Shown here: positions 27,730 through 38,900 of the stretch, in pieces | How positions within the stretch are numbered: the first letter of the stretch is position 1 | How the letters are laid out: each line of letters opens with the position of its first letter | From: Symsagittifera roscoffensis | Taxonomy: Eukaryota > Xenacoelomorpha > Acoela > Convolutidae | Assembly (NCBI RefSeq): GCF_963678635.1 | Contig: NC_087063.1 | Span: forward strand, 24,246,701 to 24,310,700 | Length of the DNA stretch: 64,000 bases | Reading direction: 5' to 3' | Translations under genes and position numbers: made by a program | Notes under the pieces: generated by a model | Database searches by the model: none | What the model was told of the DNA's origin: nothing | Seen by the model: only the letters and a program-made list of their open reading frames with translations

Positions 27730-28041
27730 TGTTTTGGTCAAATTAATCTTGTATTTTTCCACTCCGTAGTTGAAGTAGAGAAAAATCTGATTCGAATTCA
27801 GCACTCTTATTGTCATTTTGTCATTCAAAGTCAAGGTAATCGGCTCCGGGAGTCTGTTAGCGAAAATGGGCCACGTGAAAACTCTGTCTCGGTCGCCTCT
27901 GCTGTTGTATAATGTTCCCCCTTTGGAATTGTAGATTAAACTAGGGCCGGAGCTGGATGGAAGAGTGATGGACCCTCGACATCCGGGATGAATGAGTGCC
28001 TGGAGATTTCCCTCTTCGGAGAAGATAGTGCAGAAGAATGA
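27730..28041 (-). CDS. C3orf20/FAM194-like gene, exon carrying the FAM194 domain
   Basis: Acceptor TTGTTTCAG just above 28041, probable donor ACA/GTAAAT. It reads SFFCTIFSEEGNLQALIHPG, GPSLIYNSKGGTLYNSRGD, VFTWPIF, then LPEPITLTLNDKMTIRVLN and IFLYFNYGVEKYKINL. Alternating beta-strands with SxxGG.LYN..G and L..P..L.LN..+T+R... motifs are the signature of the FAM194 domain of ERICH6 and C3orf20. The molecular role of the family is poorly known; in vertebrates it is associated with testis and cilia. Upstream exons were not found; the sequence runs into a gap 500 bp away. Confidence 0.75.
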
Positions 28042-28544
28042 CTGAAACAAAACAATTGTCAAGTCGAAACTTTCTCCATATTGCATTTAGTAGTCGTGTT
28101 TCTCATGCTTCTTATGAATAAATATTTAGCACGGTCACATAAAAAACAAAAACCAAAAAAAAGAACAAAATGTTTAGTTTTTATAGAAAATATATTGTTT
28201 CAAACATAAAACATAAAATTAATTGCCCTTAAAAAAGGCTAATGAACAAATCTGAGAGCAGTGACATAAGAATACAATCGAGAGGATACGTCTTGCAAGC
28301 TTGCCAATGCAGAGACATGATCTGTTTTTGGGACAAAAAACTAAATGTGCTGACTCCGTTTTTATGTAGTTTAACTAAAAGCATCTAGTGTATTGCCGTG
28401 TATTTTTGTTACATGCACAATTCCAACACGGTGAAAAAGAATGGAAAAACTTTGTGGCATTTGATCAGCCATAACTTACAAAATTGCTTCCATCTATTTG
28501 GGGTACTGTCAATATATTGAAAAACCTATAAACTTTAGAATTAG
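28042..28544. other. AT-rich DNA before gap, nothing recognised
   Basis: No exon of the C3orf20-like gene or repeat could be supported here. Confidence 0.4.
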
Positions 28545-28744
28545 NNNNNNNNNNNNNNNNNNNNNNNNNNNNNNNNNNNNNNNNNNNNNNNNNNNNNNNN
28601 NNNNNNNNNNNNNNNNNNNNNNNNNNNNNNNNNNNNNNNNNNNNNNNNNNNNNNNNNNNNNNNNNNNNNNNNNNNNNNNNNNNNNNNNNNNNNNNNNNNN
28701 NNNNNNNNNNNNNNNNNNNNNNNNNNNNNNNNNNNNNNNNNNNN
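28545..28744. other. Assembly gap (200 N)
   Basis: A run of exactly 200 N, the same length as the second gap, so a placeholder of unknown true size. Confidence 0.98.
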
Positions 28745-28858
28745 GGTTTCTTTTGTAGTTTTGTAATCAACTGCTTGAATTTGGCTGAAGTTGATAGTCG
28801 AAGCAGTTATTTTTTGTTTTTAGAAACATATCTAGCGTCGTGGATACCGTTAAGAAAG

Positions 28859-31388
28859 AAAAACGAACATCGATTTCAGTATACACATTTTTTAAACAAA
28901 AATTCAAAATGCAGACAACCCAAACAACCGCTGTATTTTGTCACAACCACAGTAGTAAACTATTTTTCATGGAATAGCTTCCATATAGTTGTCAATACTT
29001 CCGACAAGCCATGTTTTTTCATTCGCAGGAAAAAATGCGAAAAAATTTCTTAAATTAAAACAAAGATCGAAAAAAAATACAGTTTTGGAAATCTTGATGG
29101 GCTGTATCAATTTTTTTAATCAAAAAGATGTGAATGTTTCCTGCAGAAATCTACCGCCAAACAAATAATTTTCCGTTGTTGATCAGAACAATACATTTTT
29201 TCAGCTAAATTGGATCACAACTAAACACTCGCATAATTTTTTAAAAGAAGATAAGGTTGATCTAGTTCAGGAAATCTACCTGCAATTGAATCTCCTAAAA
29301 GAAATGTTTTTCAACGAATTTTGTTAATTTATGTGAAGGATACAATTTTTTTTCGAAAACAATTCTTGACTTTTTGTGATGTTTGGTTGTTTGAATTATC
29401 TGTCGGCTGCACAAACGCTGTTTCTTAAAATATTCTGATTAATAACCATCTCTTGTATATTATGAACAAAACTTAGTCAAACTTTTTTAGATTAGAAAAA
29501 AAGAGCAATTTTCAAAAAATTTTGTGAGCTTTTGTTTGTGAAGTTAGAACAATTTGAATCAAAGCAGGCTAGAACACATAAGATGCATCAGTTTTATCTA
29601 CGTCCTACAGGATAGCCTCGCTGATGAAATTTCTTGCCTGATAATCTCTTATTTCATAATTCAAGTTAACTTCATTCTCTCAAGATCATTTGCGTTTTTT
29701 TATTTCGAATGATGTTTTGATACTCTGTCTGTGGTCAGTTCTGCATCCTCTGTCGCTATCTCTAGCCCCCCCCCCCCCCCCCAATTCCCTCACTTCTTTT
29801 AACTTTTTAGTCATTAAAGTTTTGGTGTTGTTAATTCCTACTCCCACTGCCCGGACAAAAGTACTTATCAACGGCCATGTCGATGGTTGTGCATCTAGAT
29901 GATTTGAGTTTATTCTTCCCGCTGTGTTTACTCTTGTTCACCGTCTGTTCTGGTCTCATGCATCTTCTTCTCTGTTCTCTCTTCTCAAGTCTGTTCTTAC
30001 TTCTCAAGTTCATCTTGCCTTAGGTCAACTTTTAGGTCAGTTACGCTGTGTTCATTCTGCGAGAAGGCGTCGTCGTCTTTGATTATCTGCAGATCTAGAT
30101 CTCTTTCTATTTTCCTCAGTCACCAAAATTTTGCAAAATTTTGCAAGAGAAGCTTCCTTGGTCAGCTAGGGTAGGTATTCTTAATTCCCAATTACCCGAA
30201 TTGAAAAAAAAACTGCATGACCAGGCGTCAAAAAACAGCTTCTTAACTAGTTTGTAACTAATATTTGTTGCTAGCCAACGAAACGGTTCCAGCAAATCTT
30301 TAGGAAGAAAAACTGGCTCTTTTTCCTTCCCTCGTCAACTCACACGAGCTTCAATATATTAGTGTAACGAGTGGTTTTACGAGGTTGATTTTAAAGATCA
30401 AATATGTTTGTCGTGGCCTTATTAGTCACGACCTGTATGTAAATTTTTGTAACAATCGGACAATGTGGTAAACAAATTTGCTTGTAAAAGTTTGCAGGCG
30501 GGGGGAGAGGAAAAAGAGCCGAAAAACTACTCCGACTTATGCCGAGGATTTTCATAGGCAGGTATGCGACTTATGACCAGGATTTTCATAGGCAGGGATG
30601 TTGTCTCTAAAACTTGTACAAGTCTCAGGTATGTTCACAAAATATTTTGAAGGTCACTATCGTCAAAATAAATATGACCGTTTTTGAAGCTGAGCATAAC
30701 AAATTTTTTCGTTTTTTTTGTCGTTTTACGCGCTATAGAACTGTCAATGTTAACGCTTTTTTTGAATTCGCAAGTCTAAAACTTATTAGACTTTGAATAA
30801 AGAAATTTCAATTTTCGACCCGACTACAACTGGCTGTGATATCTTACGGCTTAAAAAAATATATTTCAAGTATTGACCCGACTAAATCCTTCAAATGAAG
30901 TTCATCAGCACTTTTGTTTTCAATTTTCGTCATTTAACAAAATTAAAACATTGTAAATTTTTGTCCAGTACTTGTATGATGAATGGGATTTTAAAAAAGT
31001 TTGTAAGGTTATTACAATGCAATAAAAACTTTTATGGTTAACAAACCAACAATTGTGAACAGATTTATTTTTCACATACTTTACATCACCCATTTAGTAC
31101 CTATTATAATACAAAAAAAAACAACTTTGAAAAAAGAAATTTTGAAATGTGTGAGGGCTGGGTGTGTAAAAAGCCAAAAAATTTTGCCAAAAACATTAAT
31201 TGGGCGTCTATAGTTCATATTTATACAGAATCATTTTCAGATTTAATAGATGCTTCGGGAGGGTATTCTACGGTAGGTCACTTAGGGCGGGGTTGGGGAG
31301 GGGCTTAGATTGTACGGTTGATCTGGCCGAGTTGTCAGTTGTAAACAGGAGACATCCGCTTTCTGTATAAAAATCTCATAATGCGATT
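28859..31388 (+). repeat. Dispersed direct repeat block, copy 1
   Basis: Matches 61261-64000 almost throughout in the same orientation and may extend further left. Relative to copy 2 it lacks a segment of about 280 bp (at 61.61-61.89 kb) and has about 75 bp (near 29400-29475) absent there. It contains a C17-type homopolymer near 29766, a MITE at 30315-30520, and the start of the FLYWCH-like exon near its right end. A 60-codon minus-strand frame (29831-30013, MNLRSKNRLEKREQRRR...) is kept in copy 2 with a few substitutions. The block is probably part of a larger transposon. Confidence 0.85.
30315..30520 (+). mobile_element. hAT-like MITE, GGCTCTTTTTCC family
   Basis: Terminal inverted repeats GGCTCTTTTTCCTTCC... 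and ...GGAAAAAGAGCC, about 206 bp, non-coding. An exact 8-bp duplication GAAAAACT flanks it (30307-30314 and 30521-30528). Eight-base duplications are characteristic of hAT transposases. Confidence 0.8.
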
Positions 31389-31544
31389 GCAATCGTCTTC
31401 AACAGCATGAATGTAACGACAGTTCTGCAACTTAATTCTTCCATTTTCATAACTGATTTTGTGAAACTGATTTATTCCAGAAAATTTGTAACCGTTAAAG
31501 TAAAGTCGGCTTTTAGTGGAACTGTTATCCGTCCGGATAAGTAT
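31335..31544 (-). pseudogene. FLYWCH-like zinc finger exon or fragment
   Basis: After an acceptor-like CTACAG a frame runs about 69 codons to TGA: LYFNGYKFSGINQFHKISYE, then GRIKLQNCRYIHA. Spacing of NGY, the aromatic strand and the Cys resembles a FLYWCH zinc finger, a DNA-binding domain often attached to MULE-type transposases. MULE fragments lie at 32.1-34.3 kb on the same strand. FLYWCH normally precedes the transposase core, so the order here suggests rearrangement or a neighbouring copy. Confidence 0.4.
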
Positions 31545-32142
31545 CTGTAGTATAAGAAAAATGGACAGAATTAAAGGCAGACTTTTTAATTAGCTATTTT
31601 TGACAAATTTTTTAAATATCATTCAAAAACTATTGTTGTCCTGAGCTTAAATTTGAAAAAATATTTCACTTGTAATTGCTTTTTGCAAAATTATGGGTAG
31701 TTATAGATAGCCATTTTGGCCAGTTTGGGTCAATTAACCGGTAAAAAATCAGTAAATCGATGTATCAGTAAAGCAAAAACGGGCGGACCAGATCAGATCA
31801 GTAAGCCAAAAATTCTTGAGTCAACTATGTAATCACATTAGCTAAAGTAACAAATTTTTTACTCAAAAACAAAAATTGAATCAAATAATGCAATAGAATA
31901 GCTTGTCCCATGAGCCTCGTAAATTTCAAATTTTTTGCTTCAGCTCAAGGAAAAGTTATTCTCTAATCTTTAATTCTGCAAAAGATGTAAATTTTAAGTA
32001 AATTGGTTTACTGATCTGGTAATTTACTGAAGCATCCGTTTACTTTATTCACGCGTAAGCGGAGAGTTATTCCGTCTTAGAAATTGTTCGATTGGATGCT
32101 ATTCTTTTGAACGAAGAAGCAAATTGGGGAAAAACTGATGGG

Positions 32143-32830
32143 CTAAGGACCGAAAGCAAAAACATTGGAAAGTCGATTATTTGAATGAACCACTTGCTGA
32201 TCAACTAAAAGAAATAACTGAGGCAATGTTTTGCTTGTTTTTATAACGAAACCCTTGAAATATAAAATTTGTTCCAATTCGCCCTCGGCCAGAGATAATT
32301 TGAGAAATTTGCCGTTATTATAATTAAGTCCCTGAAAATGTTTACTTTCTTTGAGATTTTCACACTTTCTGTCCAATTTTTGGAACAATCTGATCGGAAG
32401 TTTATATTTTCGCCCTTTCAATTGTTCGCCTATCAAGGATTCCATTCCACCCCAAATTGGTTGAAAATTTTCATTGTCATAATTCATTTAAAACCAGGAG
32501 TGAAATCTATCACTTTGCTCTTCATATGGCCTTTGGGGTGATGATTTTTACAAACAATCTCAATAAAAGTTTTTTAAATTTTAATTTTTATGAAATTTAA
32601 TTTTTTCGTGTTACTACTGCTCCATAAACCGTAAAAGGCAGTCAAAAAGTTCAGGGCTTCGGCATGAGTTGAGCAGTCTTGTTCTGTTAGCTTCTTAAAG
32701 CATCTGATAGCAGAAAAAGGAAATTTTTCTGAGAAAAGAAACAAATGAATATTTTTTTCTGAAATTCTTCTTCTGACTTGCAATTTAATGTTCAAAATTT
32801 TTAATGCAATGGCCATTATGGCAGCAATTA
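32143..32830 (-). pseudogene. MULE-type transposase, C-terminal fragments
   Basis: Two broken frames: 32816-32574 (FPFSAIRCFKKLTEQD...HAEALNFLTAFYGLW) and 32487-32143 (MNYDNENFQPIWGGMESLIG and a Lys-rich helical part). Both look like the region after the catalytic core in FLYWCH/MULE transposases. Stops and frame changes separate them. Downstream of the core fragment at 34.1-34.3 kb on the same strand. Confidence 0.45.
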
Positions 32831-33009
32831 GCTTAAATTTAGATTTTACTGGATTTTAAGCATTCTTTTTGCAGTCTTTGAAAATTTCGGCGTTAATGAA
32901 AAATGGTACAATTCAATCCAGTTTACTTTCGAACAAACTAGGGTAGACATATATAAAAGAAAAAAATTATCTTCAAATCTATTAAATTAGTACAAAACGT
33001 ATTTTTTTA

Positions 33010-33568
33010 GAGGCCGCGTTGTTTTCTATCGCCAAAATGTAATATTTTTTGTTCAATTGATTCAATTTCTATGAACAAAAACCAGCCGCTTTTTTCTTCC
33101 CAACAAACCATGTCGAGATGAACTGTTTAAATTGTATGCATTTTGCCTTGTCATTAAATAGGTTCTACCCCAGTATAGTCCCAGAGAGTAACAACAAAAA
33201 TTTAATGCACGCACTACGGGTCTTGTTAACTATACCCCTTCTATAGTGCCTTGTAACGAATCTCTCACCCCCCTTTGATGAAAGAGTTGACCAACTAACA
33301 AGATCCGTATGGCAGGCATTAAGCTTTTGTTGTTACTCGCTATGGCTATAAAGGGATAGAACCTGTTCAATGACGAGACAAAATGCTATTTTCAAACTGT
33401 TCATCTCCATAAAAATAACGCTAGTGTTTCACTGGGAAGAACCTATATGAAATTTTCTGGGCTCTTAAATTGTTTGTTGGGATAAGAAAGGGCTCTTTTT
33501 TGTTCATAGAAATTGAATAAATTGGACATTAGATACTACATTTTGGCAATAGGCAACGCGGCCTCGAC
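33010..33568. repeat. Foldback (long inverted repeat)
   Basis: The left arm starts GAGGCCGCGTTG (about 33010) and runs to about 33230. The right arm, from about 33290 to 33568, is its reverse complement with roughly 60 extra bases, ending CAACGCGGCCTC. Matching blocks include TTCAATTTCTATGAACAAAA, GGTTCTA...CC and GAGTAACAACAAAA. The loop is about 60 bp. Non-coding; it probably inserted into the MULE remnant. Confidence 0.75.
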
Positions 33569-34099
33569 AAAAAAGCCTTGTACCTCGCCATAGATCTTAC
33601 TTGCGATAGGCCTCAAAAAACATTATTTGCGACAGGCCTCTACAAAAAACGTGGCCTCCTTTTTCAGAATAAGAATACAGTTTTTATTTGATAAATTAAC
33701 TTAGAAAAAATTGCTTGAAAAAATAACTTGAAAAAAATTATTTTGCATAATTTTCATTAAAAACTTTAAATAATTAGGAATAATTTACCGAGCAATAGTG
33801 GCAGTAAATTACCGGGCGAGTAATTTATCGAGCAAGGGTAAATGCACGTTACAAGATGCGGAATGAATTTATCTAAATTTAAACAAAAAGCTGCAGTTTT
33901 TAAAATCTATTCTTGTTTGAGATTGAACTAAACTTTTGCAATGATAACTGAGGTCCGAACATTCTGCGCTAGTTTCACAGTCACCAGCTACAGGTTCCAC
34001 AGTGACCAATATTTTGGGCCATAAAGGGTAAGGCTACAGTATTGGGCTCTTGATATCTTTAGTAGATGTATCTCTTAGCTAATCTCACTTACGTGGACA

Positions 34100-34330
34100 C
34101 AAATTCAGTTTGTAACTAACGGTAAACAACGATCTTTGTATATACCGTATAATACATAGAGCTGTTCGTAAGGGGGACATGACTTGAATATTCCGTCGCT
34201 CAAAAGTGCCTCCGAATTAAACAAAAGTGTCAATTTTTCGTCCAAAGCGAATAATGTAACACCAGCATCAATATCATGCGCAAGAAGGAATCGCTTTTGG
34301 GTCAACGTTAATCGCCATTTTCCAGTTATT
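34100..34330 (-). pseudogene. MULE-type transposase, catalytic-core fragment
   Basis: Reads KRFLLAHDIDAGVTLFALDE, then SEALLSDGIFKSCPPYEQLY and LYGIYKDRCLPLV. The DG.FK..P....QLY..HG....PLV pattern is the start of the MULE transposase domain, with its first catalytic Asp in DGIF. A TGA follows shortly after PLV. Only a fragment; inactive. Confidence 0.65.
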
Positions 34331-34626
34331 ACTCGCCCTGACCTATTAATTATTTTATAAGATGATCTTATTTTTTAAAGCGATGCTTAATCTACCTGAA
34401 ACTATGTTGAAACCTAACTAAAACGCAGCTGAAACTTCCGAATACTCGGAAAAAAACAAAACTTGAAAACTATTTCGTACATGTCATCAAATTAGACTCA
34501 GCAGATGTCCAAACGTATTGTTTTATTCTCTATATCTACTTTGCTACTAGTTTTCTGTCCTAGAAGACAAATTTGTTGTAAACAAAATCAATTCATAAAA
34601 CTAATTTCAAATTAAATTTTAAATGT
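34331..34626. other. AT-rich DNA, nothing recognised
   Basis: No gene or repeat supported. Confidence 0.3.
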
Positions 34627-35520
34627 TGATTAAAACTTCCATGATTCGATTCTAACTTGGATTGTTTGAAAGATTATTCAAATATAATTTTAAAAAGACA
34701 AATTTAAAATCAAAATATGTACAATTCCAGAAAAAACTAAGTCAAGAGTGATTTGTGATAAAAATTAATTTTTCTGCGAATTTACCAAAACATATGTTTT
34801 CTTTTCTTCAAAATTTATCACAGTTGTCATCCTAGGAGAAAGAAAAATGTATCTGTTTCTGAACAAAAAAGATGGATGTGTATTTTTTTTATTGTTCTGA
34901 AGTAGTTTGTCCTCACTCAACCTTGTTATTTCTCAAAACTATCTACAGCAAAGCTTTGTAGTAATTTTTCTCTGAAGATTCAGGTAAATATATAATTTGG
35001 AAGCTGACTTTTGATTACTGCTTAATGTTATTTCCTCCGAAGGAACTATTTTTGAATAAATTTCAGCACTAGAAGAAAACTTAGTGGAAAATTGTATCAA
35101 TTAACCAATCATTTTTGTCTCCAAATTAACGTCTAAGGATATCTCTGATTGAAAAATCTAAGCTTTTCATAACTTCACATAACTCATACAAGGATCGAAA
35201 CAAAAATCCTATCGATGTCTTTACTTGAAATTTTCGAATCTTTCTTAGGCTATTATTCTTAACCTGAAATCAAGAAAAAAAAATTAAAAATCACAAATAG
35301 TTAAAATGAATTTCAACAAACTTTTACATGTAAACTCAAAATTAACAAACTTTTGGTAATGCTTGATCTACCATCTCCCAATGTGAAGACTTTACAATCC
35401 AATGTTTTACATGAAATACAATACATGAAATGACTTTTATATGGAAAATTGTTTCTTTTTAACGAAAGTTCACTAATCCAAAGCAAGTTTAGCATCATAA
35501 AACCCCTTTTACTAAGAAAC
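34627..35520 (+). repeat. Direct repeat matching 48717-49560
   Basis: Shares with 48.7-49.56 kb, in the same orientation, a run of similar blocks: CTAAGTCAAGAGTGATTTGTG, ACCAAA.CA.ATGTTTTCTTT, CCATCCTAGG-type, TTATTTCTCAAAACTAT, and a region ending near TTAGGCTATTATTCTTA. The first 150 bp also resembles the satellite-array unit, so the array and this segment share ancestry. Confidence 0.65.
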
Positions 35521-35989
35521 TTATGTACCAGATTACTGTATTATCTTCTGTTTTCTTCTTTTGTTGAAGTGACGTTTAGTTAAACGTTATATAAATATTC
35601 ATCTGGAGTTTCTAGCAAAAACACCCATTTTTTTCTTCAATTAGTAAAAAAATGTGTAAACTCGTAGGTAAACAATAGATTAAATTATGATTCTAACTAG
35701 CCTTTCGTAGTCTGCCTAAATCACGGTACTCCATGAACTCATTTGAAAACAATCAACTGGGAAACTCATGAGATGATAGCTATGCAAAACACTTAAAATA
35801 GTTATTGTTTTTTGAAAATCATGTACTTCTTAAATAAAAAAACTTCAGCAAATACGTTTCGACTCATTAGTTCATAGTGTATACTCTTAAAAGTACAAAA
35901 AACGGTAAATTTCCTGATCAATTTTGACCAATTCTTCTTACGCGAAACAAAATCAGAATGCATTTCATAGCTTTTGGTGTAGCTGAAAT

Positions 35990-38900
35990 ACAAATCAACC
36001 AATCTGAATGAAACCATGAAATTTTCAAATTTGTCGATATCATCCAATCAGAATCAAGCTTTACTTTCTTTTAACCATTTTGAAAGCTCTGATTATAACC
36101 ATTATGCTCTGATAATGACCATTATGATTTTCCTCATTGATTATCATGGTTCTGTACATATTGATTATGTAAGTTTTGTGATGAAAAAAAAATATTTCAA
36201 AAATGCTGTCAGTAGTTTGCTTTGATAAATCATTATGAAACAGGAACTTGTTCAGAAAAAAAAAATCAAAATGAAGAAAATTGCATGATACATGCAAAAA
36301 CAATTTTTTTAATGTGCCTAAAAACTTCTTTTTGAGACGAATTGTGAGTTAATTTGATGTCAATTTCCAAGACTTGATTCTAACTTGGTTTTCAAAAAAA
36401 GTTAATCAAATTTTATTTCAAAGAGACGAAATTGAATTAAAAAATTTTACAATTCCAAAAAAAATAAGTCAAGAGTGATTTGTGAGAAATGTTCATTTTT
36501 CTGATATTTACCAATCCAGAATCAAGTTTTACTGACCAGGAAAATTCAACAATTTTGATATCGGGCAATTAGTTCCAACCATTACATATAATGGAATTTT
36601 TATACATTTAAAAAAATCAATTAAATTTGATTTTCACTTATAATGGAAATTTAACTATTTTGATAGCAACCAATCAGAAAACACAGATAAAACACAGATA
36701 AAAGTAAAGGAAAATGGTATATTTCCGGAACAATTTTTTTAGCGTGAAACAAAATCAGAATGGATTTCATAATTTTTGGTGTAGCTGAAATACAAATCAA
36801 CCAATATGAATGAAACCATGAAATTTTCAAATTTGTTGATATCATCAAATCAGAACCAATCTTTACCTTTTTAAAAACATTTTGATAGCAACCAATCGGA
36901 AGTGCGCATTCCATATATGGAAAAATTTGATTATAATAACAATCAGAAAGAATTATACTTTTATCGAAGATTGAGTATTATGTGTAAGATTGAGTATTAT
37001 CCGAAGATTGAGTATTATCCGAATTTATGTGGAACCAATTTCAAAATCAATCATCTTGCTTCACTCAAAATTTTTGATTATCCTTATTGGCTATCATGGT
37101 TCTGTACATAGTAATTATGTAGCTCTTTGATCAAATAATAAATTTAATTGAAAAATTCTTTCAGTAGTTTGCACTGATAAATCATCATGTAACAAGAATT
37201 TGTTCAGAAAAAAAAATCAAATTGAAGAAAATTGCACAATACATGGAAATACGACTTTTTTGAATTGTGCTTTAAAACTTCTATTTGAGACAAATTTTGA
37301 GTTAATTTGAAGAAAACTTCCATGACTCGATTCTAACTTGGTTTTCAAAAAAAATTAATCAAATTTTATTTCAAAATTTCATTTCAAATTTCATTTCATA
37401 ATTAAATAAAAAGTTAATGCAATTCCAAAAAAAACTAAGTCACGAGTGAATTGTGAGAAATAGTCATTTTTCTGCTGTTTTACCAATGCAGAATCAAGTT
37501 TTAATGATCAGCGAGCTTTCAGCAATTATAATATCAAACAATCAATTCCGAACCTTACATATAATGGAACATATTTACATTTTTAAAAAAAACCTTTTTA
37601 GTTTGATTTTTCACTTATAATGGAATTTTAACCATTTTGAAAGCAACCAATGAGAATTGGGCATTCCATATCTAGAAAAACGTTGATTAAATTAACAGTC
37701 AGAAAGAAGTATTCATAGATATACTTTTATTGAAGATTATTAGAAAACTTATCGGAAACGAATTTCAAAATCAATCATCTTGCTTCACTGAAAATTTATG
37801 ATTTTCCTCATTGATTATCATGGTTCTGTACATAGTGATTATGTAAACTTTGTGATGAAGGAAATTGTTTTTTCAAAAATGCTGTCAGTAGTTTGCTTCG
37901 ATAAATCATTATGAAACAGGAACTTAATAAGAAAAAAAAACAAATCAAAATGAAGAAAATTGCATGATACATGCAAACACAATTTTTCTAATTAGCCTAA
38001 AAACTTTTTCTTGAGACAAATTTTGAGTTAATTTGATGTAAATTTCCAAGACTTAATTCTAACTTGGTCTTTAAAAAAAGGTAAGCAAATTTCATTTTAA
38101 AGAGACGAAAATGAATAAAAAATATTTACAATTCCAAAAAATATAAGTCAAGGGTGATTTGTGAGAAATGTTCATTTTTCTGATATTTTATCAATCCAGA
38201 ATCAAGTTTTACTGACCAGGGAACTTCAACAATTTTGATATCGAGCAATCAGTTCCAACCCTTACAAATAATGGAATTTTTATACATTTAAAAAAATCAT
38301 TTAAATTCAACTATTTTAATAGCAACCAATCGGAAAACACAGATAAAACACAGATAAAAGTCAAGAAAAACGGTGAAGTTTCTAGACCAATTGTTTTTAG
38401 CGTGAAACAAAATCAGAATGCATTTCATAATTTTTGGTGTAGCTGAAATACAAATCAACTGTTTATGAATGAAACCATGAAATTTTCAAATTTGTTGATT
38501 TCATCAAATCAGAATCAAGCTTTACTTTTTTAAAAACATTTTGATAGCAACCAATCGGAAGTGGGAGTTCCATATATGGAAAAATTTGATTATAATAACA
38601 ATCAGAAAGAATTATACTTTTAATCGAAGAGCATTAGAAAATTTATGTGGAACCAATTTCAAAATCAATCATCTTGCTTCACTCAAAATTTATGATTTTC
38701 CTTAATGATTAGTATGGTTCTGTACAATATAATTATATCAGCTTTGTGATGAATCATAAACTGATTTCAAAAATTCTTTTTTTAAATTTGCACTGATAAA
38801 AATTTATGAAAGAAGAATTTGTTCAGAAAAAAAAATCAAATTGAAGAAAATTGCACGATACATGGAAATACGATTTTTTTAAAATGCGCTTTAAAACTTC

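Noticed and set aside
28465-28770. Open frames across the N run
   Set aside because: Most residues are undetermined; gap artefact. Same for 61033-61375.
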